From contig QRDG01000816.1 of NCBI GenBank assembly GCA_012064385.1, positions 938,596-1,002,595 on the forward strand: DNA of 64,000 nucleotides, written 5' to 3'. The notes below the pieces were generated by a model. The model was not told where the DNA came from. It did no database searches and was given only the letters and a program-made list of their open reading frames with translations. The DNA comes from Puccinellia tenuiflora. Lineage: Eukaryota; Streptophyta; Magnoliopsida; Poales; Poaceae. This document shows positions 33,376 through 44,685 of the stretch, piece after piece; position 1 is the stretch's first letter; the number at the start of each line of letters is the position of its first letter. The position numbers and the translations under genes were made by a program.

Positions 33376-36375
33376 ATGGCAACTTCTCCCCCTTGGCGTT
33401 GGAAGGTGTCTTTCGCATCTACCAAGGATCTGGATCGTGGCACGTTCAAGGATCAAGATGGTTTTTTGGATCTCTGGATTTCAGGAGACAAGGAATGGAT
33501 GGTTCTCAAGAATGCCAAGAATGCCCCAATCATTGGTAAACATCCGGATCCTTTAGAGGTGGTAAGCCCTAGATCCACCACCTCTCTCCCTGGTTTTGTT
33601 GTTTCGGTTATTTCATGTCTGCTGTCACCTACGGGATCTTTGTCATTCACGGCGTCATCTCCTGTTCGTGAGCCTATGGACCCTTCCTCAGATCCGGATT
33701 CTATTGCACATGTTTTGGATTTCTCCCCGGGTCATGCGATCAGGGCAAAAGTGCGGCAACTTTTCTCATCTGATGTAAACCCTGTCTCTAGATCACATCG
33801 TTTTTTCCTTGTGGTTTCTTTTAGCCGCACTTCTTTCAGATTGACAGAGCTTAATGCTAGTCTGGCACTCTCCGCTTGTTTGGGTGTCTCCTATGATGAA
33901 ATTGGGATTTCAAATCTTGCTGGTAGAGTTTTCAAATTCTCAGTTAGTTCAAAAGCTGTGGGCTTCTTCATTACCAATTTGAGGTCATATAGCTGCAAAT
34001 TGTTTGAGTGCTTCTTTCATCTATGGGGCTATGGTGGTCCAAATTGGCTGAGGGAGGAAAAGCTATACTATGCGGAACTGGATGCTGAATGGACTGCGGT
34101 CAATAGAAAGAAATTTAGGTCTGGTCACCTCTCTCCAAATGATGTCTCAGTTAAACATGCCTTCCGATCCATCAAGAATTCCCTCAGGACACATTCTTTT
34201 GTTGATCGGAGAACTCATGTGCAGCGGAATTCTTTGGCCGCCAGACCTAATGGGAAGCAGGCTTACCGTCCCAAAGTTCAGCTCTCTTCTGTGGATAAGG
34301 ATGTGATCATGGACAAACCTGAAATTATACAATTTGGTTCTCTGCCTGCTGTAGTTTTGGCGGGATCTTCGGGCTCAAAAGTTATTTCCGATGGGCTTGA
34401 TACCAAGATTGCAAATGGGCCGGCCTCCTCTGGTTCTACACCCAGCAACTCTGTTTTATCTGACCATGATCAAGCTTTTGAGGATTTAATTGACAATATG
34501 ACGTTGCAAGTTTGGTCGTGCAACAGATGTTTAAGTTTTGAACACAAAACTGGTTTTTGCAAAGGAAGGATTCGGTGTTGGGCTTGTTTTAAATCAGGAC
34601 ACATTAAAAAAGATTGCCCGGGGGTAAAAGGGACTTTGCAGTGGGTTGCCAAGCAGACTACTACTCTGTCCCCGGCAAAAGGAATAAACAATGATGTTTA
34701 CCCAAGCGTCGCGGCAAAATCCCCAATCCCCTGCGAAAACCCTACCTCCTCTGCCCCTCCGCCAAACTCCAATCTAGCTCCAATGGCGAACTTTCCGGTC
34801 GATCCAACTCGGTTTACACCAGCAGGCATGGATGTCGTGCAGCCCTGGGGGGATGATGAGCGTCCTGCAAGGATTTATGTTACTGCAGCTGCTGCGCCGC
34901 AGAGAAGGCATGAGCAATGGGCGATTGCGGAACTTGAACCAAGGCCACCGGCAGAGGAGATTGATGGTTTTCTTGAACAGATTGCGAATCATATCTTCAA
35001 CGAGTACAACCTGGAGGTAATGAGTTTCGCTGAAAGTGCTGTTGGTCTTGGTCTGTATCGCCTTGCTAGTTCTGTGGCGAGAGATTTGCTGGTGGCGCAA
35101 CATGCAGTTCCTTTTGGCAACGGGCGCATTCTTTCTTTCGCTAGGCATGATGCTGGAGAAAATTTTAGATCAACTGTCTATACTAGGCTCGGTTGGATCA
35201 TGTTGCTTAATTTTCCAATGGATTACTGCACGGAGGACTTTTTGAGAAGCATGGTTAGTAAGTTTGGCAAGATGCACTCGTGGCACAGGGATGACCCCTC
35301 ACCCACTAGGACTCTGATAAAGCTCTCTTATGGAGGGGTTCGTGACATACCTAAATCTATTGTTGTGCGTGAGACTCAGAGATATGGGGGTGTGGTGGTT
35401 TCTTGGACTGTACCAGTTTTTATTCTGCAGAGTGAGCAAGCTGATGTCTTACCTGGGGATGAATCCCCTGAGCCACAGGATGGTAATCCTCACCCCTTTC
35501 ATGGGCCTCCTGTTATTCCTTTGGATGATGCCTGGGTTCCACCAGTTAACAATGAAGCTGGCCATGGATGGGGGCTTTGGGATGCTGGTGCAGCAGGAGA
35601 AAATAATGTTGTGCAGCAGGGTTGGGGTGATGATGAGATGCAGCACGATCAAGCCCCCCAGCAAGAACAACAACAGTCCTCTTCTACAGTTCAGTTCACT
35701 GGAGATTCAATTGATTCTGAAAACTATGTTCAAGCAGAGGGACCAGAGCAGATTATGGATGTGATTATTCCTGGAGTAGAGGGCCCTCAGATGGCTATTG
35801 TCCCTGCTGGTCATGCAATGCCTGGGAACCCTCAAGACCTTCAGCTTTTCAGGGTGTTGCTCCCTGACCCTGTTCTTGCCTGGAGTGAGTACCTGAGGTT
35901 CAATTGTGCCAGGTTACAGTTTGACAGAGGTTCCCTTTTCCTTTCGCAGATTTGTGGTCTTCTTGAGCCTGTTATAGATAAGAGGTTCCTTTCATCTGTA
36001 TTTCCTTTGGAAGAAGTTAATTCTGCAGCTATTTCTGTGGAGGCTGTTACCCTCTCTGTGCCATCCAAGGCTCCAAAGAAAAGGGGACGCAAACAGTCTG
36101 TGGTGCTACCATCAGTTGTTAGTCGTCCCACTAGAAGCTCAGTTCAGAATGGGGGTTTCAGACTGGTGCCCATGCAACAGTCTCCAGAGCCAAGGAAAAG
36201 GCCAAGGTCGGCCAAGCCGAGCAGCAGGGATGATCTGGTGCCTCCTTTCACTCCCTTACGTGTGCTTCAGTTGGCGGGAAGGGAACTGGAAATTGAGGAG
36301 AAGGAAATTTCGAAGGAGAAGCTTGAGGCCTCTTCTAGCAAGCCCAGGAGCCCATCTTCTTCCAATGATAGTTAA
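33376..36375 (+). CDS. LINE ORF1 protein (zinc-knuckle RNA-binding), 999 aa
   Basis: Intact frame of 999 residues from MATSPPWRW. Two CCHC zinc knuckles, CNRCLSFEHKTGFC and CWACFKSGHIKKDC, lie at about 382-415, after a positively charged segment and before a Pro/Ser linker. Such knuckles bind LINE RNA in the ribonucleoprotein. The second half (about 470-720; WGDDERPARIYVTAAA, then MLLNFPMDYCTEDFLRSMVS) is a globular domain recurrent in grass LINE ORF1s, perhaps the family named DUF7597; I am not sure of that number. A Gln/acid-rich stretch and a basic C terminus (KAPKKRGRKQ, KRPRSAKPSSR) follow. It is unusually long for an ORF1 and could be two fused ancestral domains. Confidence 0.88.
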   Translation: MATSPPWRWKVSFASTKDLDRGTFKDQDGFLDLWISGDKEWMVLKNAKNAPIIGKHPDPLEVVSPRSTTSLPGFVVSVISCLLSPTGSLSFTASSPVREPMDPSSDPDSIAHVLDFSPGHAIRAKVRQLFSSDVNPVSRSHRFFLVVSFSRTSFRLTELNASLALSACLGVSYDEIGISNLAGRVFKFSVSSKAVGFFITNLRSYSCKLFECFFHLWGYGGPNWLREEKLYYAELDAEWTAVNRKKFRSGHLSPNDVSVKHAFRSIKNSLRTHSFVDRRTHVQRNSLAARPNGKQAYRPKVQLSSVDKDVIMDKPEIIQFGSLPAVVLAGSSGSKVISDGLDTKIANGPASSGSTPSNSVLSDHDQAFEDLIDNMTLQVWSCNRCLSFEHKTGFCKGRIRCWACFKSGHIKKDCPGVKGTLQWVAKQTTTLSPAKGINNDVYPSVAAKSPIPCENPTSSAPPPNSNLAPMANFPVDPTRFTPAGMDVVQPWGDDERPARIYVTAAAAPQRRHEQWAIAELEPRPPAEEIDGFLEQIANHIFNEYNLEVMSFAESAVGLGLYRLASSVARDLLVAQHAVPFGNGRILSFARHDAGENFRSTVYTRLGWIMLLNFPMDYCTEDFLRSMVSKFGKMHSWHRDDPSPTRTLIKLSYGGVRDIPKSIVVRETQRYGGVVVSWTVPVFILQSEQADVLPGDESPEPQDGNPHPFHGPPVIPLDDAWVPPVNNEAGHGWGLWDAGAAGENNVVQQGWGDDEMQHDQAPQQEQQQSSSTVQFTGDSIDSENYVQAEGPEQIMDVIIPGVEGPQMAIVPAGHAMPGNPQDLQLFRVLLPDPVLAWSEYLRFNCARLQFDRGSLFLSQICGLLEPVIDKRFLSSVFPLEEVNSAAISVEAVTLSVPSKAPKKRGRKQSVVLPSVVSRPTRSSVQNGGFRLVPMQQSPEPRKRPRSAKPSSRDDLVPPFTPLRVLQLAGRELEIEEKEISKEKLEASSSKPRSPSSSNDS

Positions 36376-36557
36376 GGCCAAATGTTTGGTGGGCCTTGTT
36401 GGCCTCTTTGAAGTGGGGGTTGTTATTCTTTTGCTAAAACTGATCATGCTGGTTCTGTTATGGTACTATAATCTTTGGATGCTTTTGGATGTCTATGTTA
36501 TGCTATTTTGTCTTTCTGTGATGGACAAATTCCTTTTCTCTTATATATCTGGTTTTT

Positions 36558-39500
36558 ATGGATAATAATCATCAAACTCAGCTGGATTGGATGGTTTTTG
36601 ATTGGAATGTGAGAGGTCTGAATGACAAAAATAAGAGGCTTGCTGTGTATAATAAAATTGAGGAATGTCATGCTGCTGTAATTTGTCTTCAGGAGACAAA
36701 ATGTCAGAATTTTGATCATTCGTTTGTCAGATCTTTTTGCCCCAAAAGATTTGATCAGTTTGTTTTTTCCCCTTCTGAGGGTGCTTCTGGGGGTTTAATT
36801 GTTTTATGGAACAGCTCTGTGTTCCATGGAAGGCTGGTTGAAATTCACAGATCTGCTATTAAAATTAATTTCACTTCAGTGCATAATTCTGAGACCTGGA
36901 CTCTAATTAATGTGTATGGGCCTTGTAAAGGAATCGAGAGGGACAACTTTGTTACCTGGCTTTATAACCAACATATTCTAATCCACGAGAACTGGTTAGT
37001 TGTGGGGGATTTCAATTTCATTAGGTCAGTGGATAACAGGAACAGACCTGGAGCCGACTTGAATGATATTCTTTTGTTTAACGATGTCATCAGCCATCTG
37101 GGATTAATTGAGCTTCCACTTAAGGGCAGGTCCTTCACATGGTCTAATATGCAGCAGGACCCACTTTTGGTGCAGTTAGACTGGTTTTTTACCTCTTGCC
37201 AATGGACCCTGTCTTACCCAAATTCTACAGTTTTTCCCCTGGCTAAAATTACCTCTGACCATCTTCCTTGTGTTATTAAAATTTCAACCTCTATCCCAAA
37301 GGCTAAAATCTTCAGGTTTGAAAATCATTGGGTGCAGCAACCTGGATTTATTGAGCTGGTTCAGGAAGTATGGAATAGACCCACTAAGTGTGCCTCCTCA
37401 GTGGGGATTATTTCGGCAAAATTAAAATCTTTGAGATATGAGTTGAAGAGATGGGGAAAGAGTCTGTCTCACATCAAAACTCTTATTTATAAGTGTAACA
37501 TGGTGATTCTCTTCTTTGATCAGTTAGAGGATTTGAGAGTTTTGAGTACTCCAGAATTCAACTTCAGGAATATTGTAAAGGTACACATCAAGAAGTTGTT
37601 ACAGATTCAGTCTGATTATTGGAAACAGAGATGTACAATAAGGTGGGTTCAGCTGGGGGGGGGGAGAACACTAAATTCTTTCATGCTAAAGCAACTGAGA
37701 GACACAGACATAATGTTATCCCCTCTATTATAGATAGCAATGGCAATACCTTGGAGGATCATCAAGATAAAGCTGCTGCTTTCTGGCATAGTTTCAAAGG
37801 GAGGATGGGAGTTTCTTTTAGTACCAATGATCAAGTTGATCTTAAAAGGTACTTGTCTGCAGTTCCTGGACTAGATAATCTTGCTGATGCCTTTACTGAT
37901 GAGGAGATTGACGGAATAGTAAAGCATCTCAAACCTGACAAAGCCCCTGGACCTGATGGGTTCACTAGTTTGTTTATCAAAAGGTGCTGGTCTATCATAC
38001 AGAGTGATTTTAAGCAATTATGTGCTGACTTTCATGATGGGAAGATCTCTCTGGAAAACATTAATGGGTCCTATATCACTCTGGTTCCTAAAAAGCAATC
38101 TCCTGAAACTGTTAATGATTTCAGGCCTATTTCTTTGACCAATACCTCCCTAAAATTTCTTACCAAGTTGGTGGCAAACAGGTTTCAAGCTATCATCTCC
38201 AATTGCATTCATGATAATCAGTATGGTTTCATTAAATCAAGGACAATCCAGGACTGCTTAGCATGGTGTTTTGAATATATTTTCCAGTGCAAACAATCAA
38301 GGAGAAAGGTGGTGGTTGTGAAAATTGATTTTGAGAAGGCCTTTGATACAATTGAGCATAAGGCCATTCTACAAATAATGGAATGCAAGGGGTTCCCACC
38401 CATTGTGATATCCTGGGTCAAAGAGGTGCTTAGTTCTGGGACCTCGTCTGTTCTGCTCAATGGAGTACCTGGAAACAAATTTCATTGTAAGAGGGGAGTC
38501 AGACAGGGTGATCCTCTCTCCCCAATTCTATATGTTCTGGGAGGAGATCTATTGCAGAGCATTGTTAATCTGGCTTTTGAGCAGGGAAGATTGAAATTGC
38601 CCATTCCTGTCGAAGGAAAATTCCCTGTGGTGCAGTATGCTGATGATACTTTGGTTTTCTTACCAGCTGAATCAGATCAGCTCCAGACATTTAAAGAGCT
38701 GCTTGATCTCTTTGCCTCCATTACTGGGCTCAAGGTGAATTACCATAAATCTTCATTGGTGCCAATCAATATTTCTTCTGAGACGGCTGTGTCCCTAGCT
38801 GGTATTCTGGGATGTCAGATAGCTGATATGCCTTTCCCTTATTTGGGTCTTCCCATGGGCACAACCAAACCGGCGATGAAGGATTTTGCTCCCCTAATTG
38901 ACAGAGTAGAAAGGAGGTTATCTGCCACAGCTTCTTTTTTATCCTATGGTGATAGTCTAGTTTTGGTAAATTCTGTGTTATCATCCCTGCCTACTTACTA
39001 TATGTGTTCACTGGTCATCCCAAAAGGGGTGATTGAGGTGATTGATAAGGCTAGGAGGAGATGTCTCTGGAGGAAAGATAAGCATAAGGAAAGAGTTAAT
39101 TCCCTGGCTGCATGGGATATGGTATGTAAACCCAAAAAGAAGGGGGGGCTGGGAATTGTTAATTTGCATGTGCAGAATAAGGCCCTACTGATGAAACACC
39201 TGGATAAGTTTTATAATGACGCTGACCTGCCATGGGTGAAATTAGTCAGGAATTCTTATTATCACAATTCAGTGCCCCATGCTGTCACGATGAGTGGCTC
39301 TTTTTGGTGGAGAGGGGTCTTTAGTCTTGTGGATGAATGGAGGGCGATCACCAAGTGTGAAATGGGTGGTGGAAGCTCCATCCTGTTCTGGGATGATTTG
39401 TGGATGAACAGGTTGCTATCTCACCAATTCCCAAGGCTGTTTTCGTATGTCAAGGACAAGTTGATTTCGGTCAAGGAGTATCTGAGGCTCGAAGATCCAA

Positions 39501-40162
39501 CTGCTGCATATTATTTGCCTCTTTCTGTGGAGGCTTATCAGGAGTATATTGACATGACACAGTTGCTACAAAGCGTGGTTCTCAGTGAATCCTCTGACAA
39601 ATGGATCAGTTGTTTGGCAAAGGGGAAATACACACCAAGTAGTTTCTACCAGTTTTATTTCTCTGGTATCACTACTCACATGCCTTCTTGTTGGATATGG
39701 AAGTCAAAATGTATGTCCAAGCATAAGGTCTTTGCTTGGCTCATACTACATGACAGGATCAATACAAAGGACATGTTAATACGCAGGCATTGGAACGTTA
39801 CAAATAATCATAATTGTGTGCTCTGCCCTCGGCACCAATATGAAGATTGGATGCACTTATTCTTCCAATGTAATTTCAGCCAAAGAGTCTGGTCATATCT
39901 GCAGATCAGCTGGCATGATGCTTCAATGTTGGATAATCTGTTGATCGCCAGGAAGGGTTTTGAGGGACCCTGTTTTACTGAGATTGTTATTTTGGCCTGC
40001 TGGAATATTTGGAAGCAGAGGAATGGTTACATTTTTAAGGAGATTTTGCCTTCATTCAGAAGCTGGAAGGCTGGTTTCTTCGTAGATGTCACCTTGCTTG
40101 GGCATAGGGTGAAAGATTCCATTAAACCTCTTTTGTCATCATGGCTTGACAACTTACAATAA
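36558..40162 (+). pseudogene. LINE ORF2: endonuclease and reverse transcriptase, one frameshift
   Basis: Two overlapping frames, 36558-37733 and 37619-40162, together make one ORF2 of about 1200 residues. The first has the APE-type endonuclease: DWNVRGLND, CLQETKC, VVGDFNFIRS and TSDHLPCVIKI, so all catalytic blocks are present. The second has RT: DFRPISLTNTSLKFLTKLVA, KIDFEKAFDTIEHKA, RQGDPLSPILYVL and the active site VQYADDTLVF. A C-terminal zinc-binding segment follows (CVLCPRHQYEDWMHLFFQC). The change of frame falls in a run of ten G at 37655-37664. It may be a real indel or a base-calling error. Otherwise there is no stop. ORF2 would nick target DNA and prime reverse transcription there. 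Confidence 0.9.
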
Positions 40163-40262
40163 GTTTTTGCTTGTAAATATTTGTAATTATTGCCTGTACA
40201 ATTGTTCGTTCTTTCAATAAAGGGCTGTGGGGGCCTCCCCTACAGTATTTAAATTCAAAAAA

Positions 40263-40278
40263 AAAAATAAGGCACCAG
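40263..40278 (+). repeat. LINE target-site duplication, right copy
   Basis: Exact copy of 33195-33210. It merges with the LINE poly-A on its left. Confidence 0.9.
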
Positions 40279-42915
40279 TAGAATTTTTGCTAAGTACCAG
40301 TGAGAAAATCTTGAGCAGCATAGGAGCTAAGCTAGATCAGAAAGGAGTCTTGAAGGAGGAGATAGCAGAGAGGAGGAAGAGGAACCTTACTGTGCGCCCA
40401 TGGCCGTAACGGCATGACGACGGGGCAGTGCCCGTGTGGTCATGATGGAGGACCAAGGGAGGAAGTCGCACCGCAGCAACACCACTCCAGCACCACCGTA
40501 GCACGGAGACGAGCTCCACACCGGCGGCGGAGCAGAGCAAGAGTCGGGAGCACGATTAATCGCGCTGCAACCGAGATCTCAACCGGGGGACGAGCCAGCA
40601 CGCACGCGTCGGTGAAGAAGAAGGAGAGCAGCTAGGCAGAACCAGAGAGCAGAACCGAACCCTAGTCATGGCGAGGTAGCCCAGAGGAGGAGAAGCATGG
40701 TGGAGCAGCGCCATGACCGAAACCCTAACCCTAGGGATGGGTTGCGCACGAACACACCAGAAGAGGAAAAGCAGATCGACGGGGAGGAGAAGAGAGAGCG
40801 TCGAAAGAGCTTTCTTTTGCGCCCTAGCACGACGACGGAGACAGCCGGAGCACGCCGGAATCAGTCGGCGACGGCGGAGGCGAAAAGGGGATCGTGTCGA
40901 CCACGGGAGCGAGAGAGGAAGAGAGCGAGAAGAGGGGAGAAGAGAGTGGGCCGGATTGGTTGGTCCCACCGAACCGGTACGAGTTGACCTGGTTCAACCC
41001 AGTAAACCAGGGACTTGTTTGTAATTTCTAAAAATTGCTGAATTCAAATCAAATCTAAATTTTAACACAAATTTTAAAGCCAAAACAAGAGTCCTAAAAA
41101 TCAGATAAAAATATGTTTTTTAACTCAAAATTTTGCAAGGATTTCAAAAATGATTTTTATTTGATTTATTGAAAAATATTTCTTGAGTGAAAAATTCAAA
41201 GATCCTTAAGTGGAAATGATTTGAATTATTTTCCAAAATATTCAAAGATCCTTAAGTGGACATGATTTGAATGGTTTTTAATATTCAAGGATCCTTCAGT
41301 GGAAATGAATTGAATTATTTTCTTAAAGTAAAATAAATTACTATTCTGTGAATGACTGTCCCGTAACTCATCCTAGGTAAAACACACAAAAAGGGAAAAA
41401 TCATCTTAAAATATGAAGGGGGGGAATTTTCCAAAACCTTTAAAAATCATTTCATCTATGCATAATAGCATAAATTGGATTTTCAAACATTGTCTTATAA
41501 AGACAATGATGTTGATTTTCAGAACACGAGGTTCACGAATCGCCGGAAGCTTTAGACTGCACTACTTGTCAGTCTCAAGGCAAGTTCATTCTTGCATACC
41601 GTTTGATGTATTTTTATCAAAGTACTTGTAAAGTTACCTATACGTTCCTTTCACTTGCATCAAAAAGAAAAAGTATTTTTGAATGATGTGGTATATACTA
41701 TTGGTTGGCGATGGAACAATGGTAAGATGAATAGGTACGGTGTTCCATCGTATGGGAAGGTATATATCCTTAGGAACTAATAACCCCTGTTCCAGTGATC
41801 CTTTCGCCGTAGTAAAAGCATCAACCAACGGACTTTGTATGGGCGGGGTCAGTAAGAGGCTTCTTTTCTCATCCGCATATCCTCGGCAGGCCTACACCGG
41901 GTTGGGACGTTGCGGCGGCCAACAGCGTGGAAGCGCGTGCTCTTCCTGCCCGACGGGGTAATTGGTGGGGAAGCTTGGGAGGGGTGTTGGGTATGCGTGG
42001 AACATGATTCCCCTACCGCATCACAAATGGGCGGATGTGTGTTGATTTGGGAGAAGCTCCACATGACTGGATGTCCTGAGTCTTGGCTATAACACTCATG
42101 GAGTGTAAAGAGAGCATATATAAGGCCAGGCAACTGTTGGGTAAAGTGATGCAACTCTGCAGAGTCAAATAACAAATTTGTGATTTCACAACCGCGTTCC
42201 CGGTATGGAACTACGAGATCGAGGCCGGAATGGAGTCCCATTTGGATTCACAAGACCGGTGGAGACTGTGGACATAGTTTTCAGAATAAAATCAATCTTT
42301 TGAAGAAATGTTTACAAAAACTTGCATCTATGCCAAAGACCCGAGGTTTTGGCAGTAACTAGTGCATGATACACCTTATCTATATATATATTCAGAACTT
42401 GCTGAGTAACGCTGTTGCTCACCCTTTCCCTTTTGACCCCATGCTTAGACTTTGAGGAGGTAATCAAGGAGAGTTATGGAGCTTACCATGAGGACGAGGT
42501 GTACTACGAGGAACCTGATCTATCCGGAGGGGTGGAAGGCGTCGACTACCTGATTGCTTATGGAGGCGATGATGATGAGCCCGAGACTTAGTCTCCTATC
42601 TTAGGGGCAGGGCCGAGCAATTCTAGACTAGTACTACTTAGGTTGTTGAGCCCAATGGTTCTTAGTTTGCTTCTTTCTATCGTTAATAAGTTGACTTCAG
42701 TCAACCGTACTGTAGTTGAAATTCCTCCCATGTCGGAGGAAGACGTTGAAGCTTTTGTACATTTCTGGCTTGTAATCTTTAGCAGTGTGTAATAAAGTGG
42801 ACCCGCAATGTTTCTGTTGTACTACTCTGAGGGATGTAATATTTACGGATAGGTCCTTCCGTGGATGTTATGTCAACGACTTGTACACTACAATATGCAG
42901 TGGTGTGCGGGGTCA

Positions 42916-44104
42916 CCGCACGACTCCTCGTGCCTGAGTTAAAAGGTGTTGAATGTAGCCTAGTTGCATCTGGAAAAGCTGGATACAAGGCTTGCTGAGT
43001 CAAAGCTGTCTTCAGTAGCTCGATAGCCTCACGAGTCTCCTGACCTGCTGGTCCCTCTGGTACCACGATATTCTCCAATCTCAGAGTCGCCGCATGAACG
43101 TTGTCCATAGGATTAGAGTAATGTCCCTCTGGAGTATGAAATCTGTTAGGCTGAGATCCTAAGCCACCAGATGCTCCTCCTCCGACTCCTCCTTCAGGCG
43201 GTGGTCCGTTGGTACGGCTGCCTCCCGGTCCTTCTGGGGGTGGTGGTGGTGGTGGTGGTGCTCCTGTTCCTCCTCCTGCGGCGCCTCCTGCAGCCGCTGA
43301 GCTTCCTAGTCTGGCTCCTCCACCTGGACCATTGGGTGTGGTAAATAGATTGGTTGGATTGATGTGGACTCCATCACGCAGGCGACTCCTGGCTCTATGG
43401 TGCTGAATTGAAGTAAGCTCCTCGCGGCGCCTCCGCACGACTTGAGCTTCATCTTGGACTCGGGCCTGCTCTTCGGCCAGTCTACGGTTTGCCTCTGTGA
43501 TATCAGCTAGTTGCCTCTCCAACGCAGCACGAGCGTTGGTTAACTCAGCCGCTCTCTCTGCGGCATTATTTGCATTAATTTTCTTTGTCAATAGAGCTGG
43601 ATCAAATTGATTTCCACCGTTTCCAGACATGTAGACTCCCACAACACGGGCGCGTACCAGCGACTCCTCATAATTTTCTTCCTCTATACCATACCCAAAA
43701 TGATCTTCAAACAAGGGTAAGATAGACTCTGAATCTGCATCGTAATCTGGATCTGACTCTTGCAACATCTCCCGCTTCTGAGCTTGGGGCTCCTCAGACT
43801 CGGCGATGATGCCGACTTATGAAGTTCCAACCGACTCCTCGCCATCGGACTCGACGACAACGGTTGCCTCTGATACAGATTCCGCCGAGTTCGCGCGAAG
43901 ACCCGACGCGCAAACCATGCCGACGAACACGTTGATTCCTCCAAAGACAAGCTGGTAGCCCTCGTCGACTTCGTTCATCTCCGAAGTCCAGCCTGAGTCA
44001 TCGATCTCGATTTCTCCATGTTCATTAGTGTAGACCCGCCCGATGGCGAGTTTTTCCATAGCCCGACGAGCTGCTCCAACGATCTCTACTCCTCTCATCA
44101 CCAT
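42916..44104 (-). pseudogene. E3a gag-like polyprotein start, interrupted
   Basis: The first ATG after the PBS is at 44104 (MVMRGVEIVGAARRAMEKLA). An in-frame TAA at 43817-43819 interrupts, after which the same frame continues: acidic SDPDYDADSESILPLFEDHF, then an Ala/Glu/Arg coiled coil (NARAALERQLADITEANRRL) and a Pro/Gly-rich linker (APPPPPPPPEGPGG). The reading then runs into LTR B at 42915, after TPFNSGTRSR. These features suit the N-terminal part of a long Tat-type gag. No canonical retrotransposon gag W-motif or zinc knuckle is reached before truncation. Confidence 0.65.
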
Positions 44105-44106
44105 AG

Positions 44107-44124
44107 GCCCCACGGTGGGCGCCA
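44107..44124 (-). promoter_or_regulatory. E3a primer-binding site
   Basis: TGGCGCCCACCGTGGGGC, two bases after the LTR end on the minus strand. The first seven bases match the 3' end of plant tRNA-Asp complements (TGGCGCC). The same 18 bases form the PBS of E2 at 57121-57138. Confidence 0.75.
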
Positions 44125-44126
44125 AC

Positions 44127-44685
44127 TGTCGTGGGGTTGTCACGGCAAGTTCTTCCTTGGGGAAGATGAGTTCTGGGGCCATCGGTGATTGAAGTACATA
44201 GGAACGGTTAATCTCGCCAGGGAACAAGGATTTACCCAGGTTCGGCCCCTCTGATTAGAGGTAAAGACCTACTTCCTGCTTCTATGTTATTGCTCTTTGC
44301 TAGATCTCAATTATAAGGACCCGGCTCCTACAATTCAGGAGCCGGCGACTTCTCTCTGGTGGTTAGGGTTTCTCTGAATCGACTTGACTTAGCTTACTAC
44401 GATCCAGGGCCCTCCTTATAAAGGTGGCGGGTCCCTAGACTCACAATCTGTACTGAGTTCTACTCATATACGGAGTCCTACTCTAGGCTTTGTCCTTCCA
44501 AACTAGAACTCCGGGTTGTACTTGGACTCCTTCTTTGGACGAGCCCCCTTCTCCACACGGGCCTTGGTCGGCTTGTCTCCAGCCCAGCCCATGTGACTTG
44601 TCTCGTGACTCGGCATTGGCCTTCTTGGTCTTGGCGGGTCTACTTTTTGGGTCCATGGGCCTACCTATAAAGTAGCCCCCCATCA
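44127..44685 (-). repeat. E3-family 5' LTR (559 bp)
   Basis: On the minus strand it runs TGATGGGGGGCTACTTTATA ... CAACCCCACGACA. It has a TATA region CCACCTTTATAAGGAGG (complement at 44411-44427) and a stem-loop plus GGCCGAACCTGGGTAAA segment (complement at 44231-44261). The other family copy, 55657-56300, carries about 85 extra bp. Confidence 0.85.

Larger units (their letters stand above)
33211..40262 (+). mobile_element. Near-intact L1-type LINE, 7.05 kb
   Basis: It has a 165-bp 5' UTR, ORF1 (33376-36375), a 182-bp spacer, ORF2 (36558-40162) and a 3' UTR with AATAAAGGGCTGTGGGGGCC ending in an A run at 40257 and beyond. It is flanked by a perfect 16-bp target duplication and inserted into chromovirus LTR B. 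The only lesion seen is a one-base frame change in a ten-G tract in ORF2. Full length, the exact TSD and the open ORF1 argue for a recent insertion. Confidence 0.93.
30432..42915 (+). repeat. Chromovirus 3' LTR copy B, about 5 kb, split by two insertions
   Basis: It starts TGTAATACCCCGCAG after the polypurine tract. The right end GTGCGGGGTCA (42905-42915) mirrors the ACCCCGCA block of the left end. Beyond 42915 the sequence becomes a minus-strand gag-like frame of another element. Removing the LINE with one TSD copy (7068 bp) and the hAT-like insert (461 bp) leaves about 4.95 kb, long even for this group. Colinearity with LTR A holds to about 40950; after that no second copy is available. The end region holds a small acidic frame (42445-42592). 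Confidence 0.82.
42916..44685 (-). mobile_element. Ty3/gypsy element E3a (Tat-like), 5' LTR and gag region only
   Basis: On the minus strand: LTR 44685-44127, then PBS, then a gag-like frame that is cut at 42915 by the end of chromovirus LTR B. The LTR is the same family as 55657-56300. The element itself sits in a chromovirus gag region (sequence resumes at 44686). It lacks pol and a 3' LTR in this window. Confidence 0.82.

Noticed and set aside
15246..42915. Idea that a chromovirus captured the ABCG and NSUN6-like genes between its LTRs
   Set aside because: Flanking TSDs do not match, pol is truncated and fused to copia sequence, LTR A ends at an assembly gap, and the NSUN6-like locus still has introns, which an RNA-mediated capture in sense orientation would remove.
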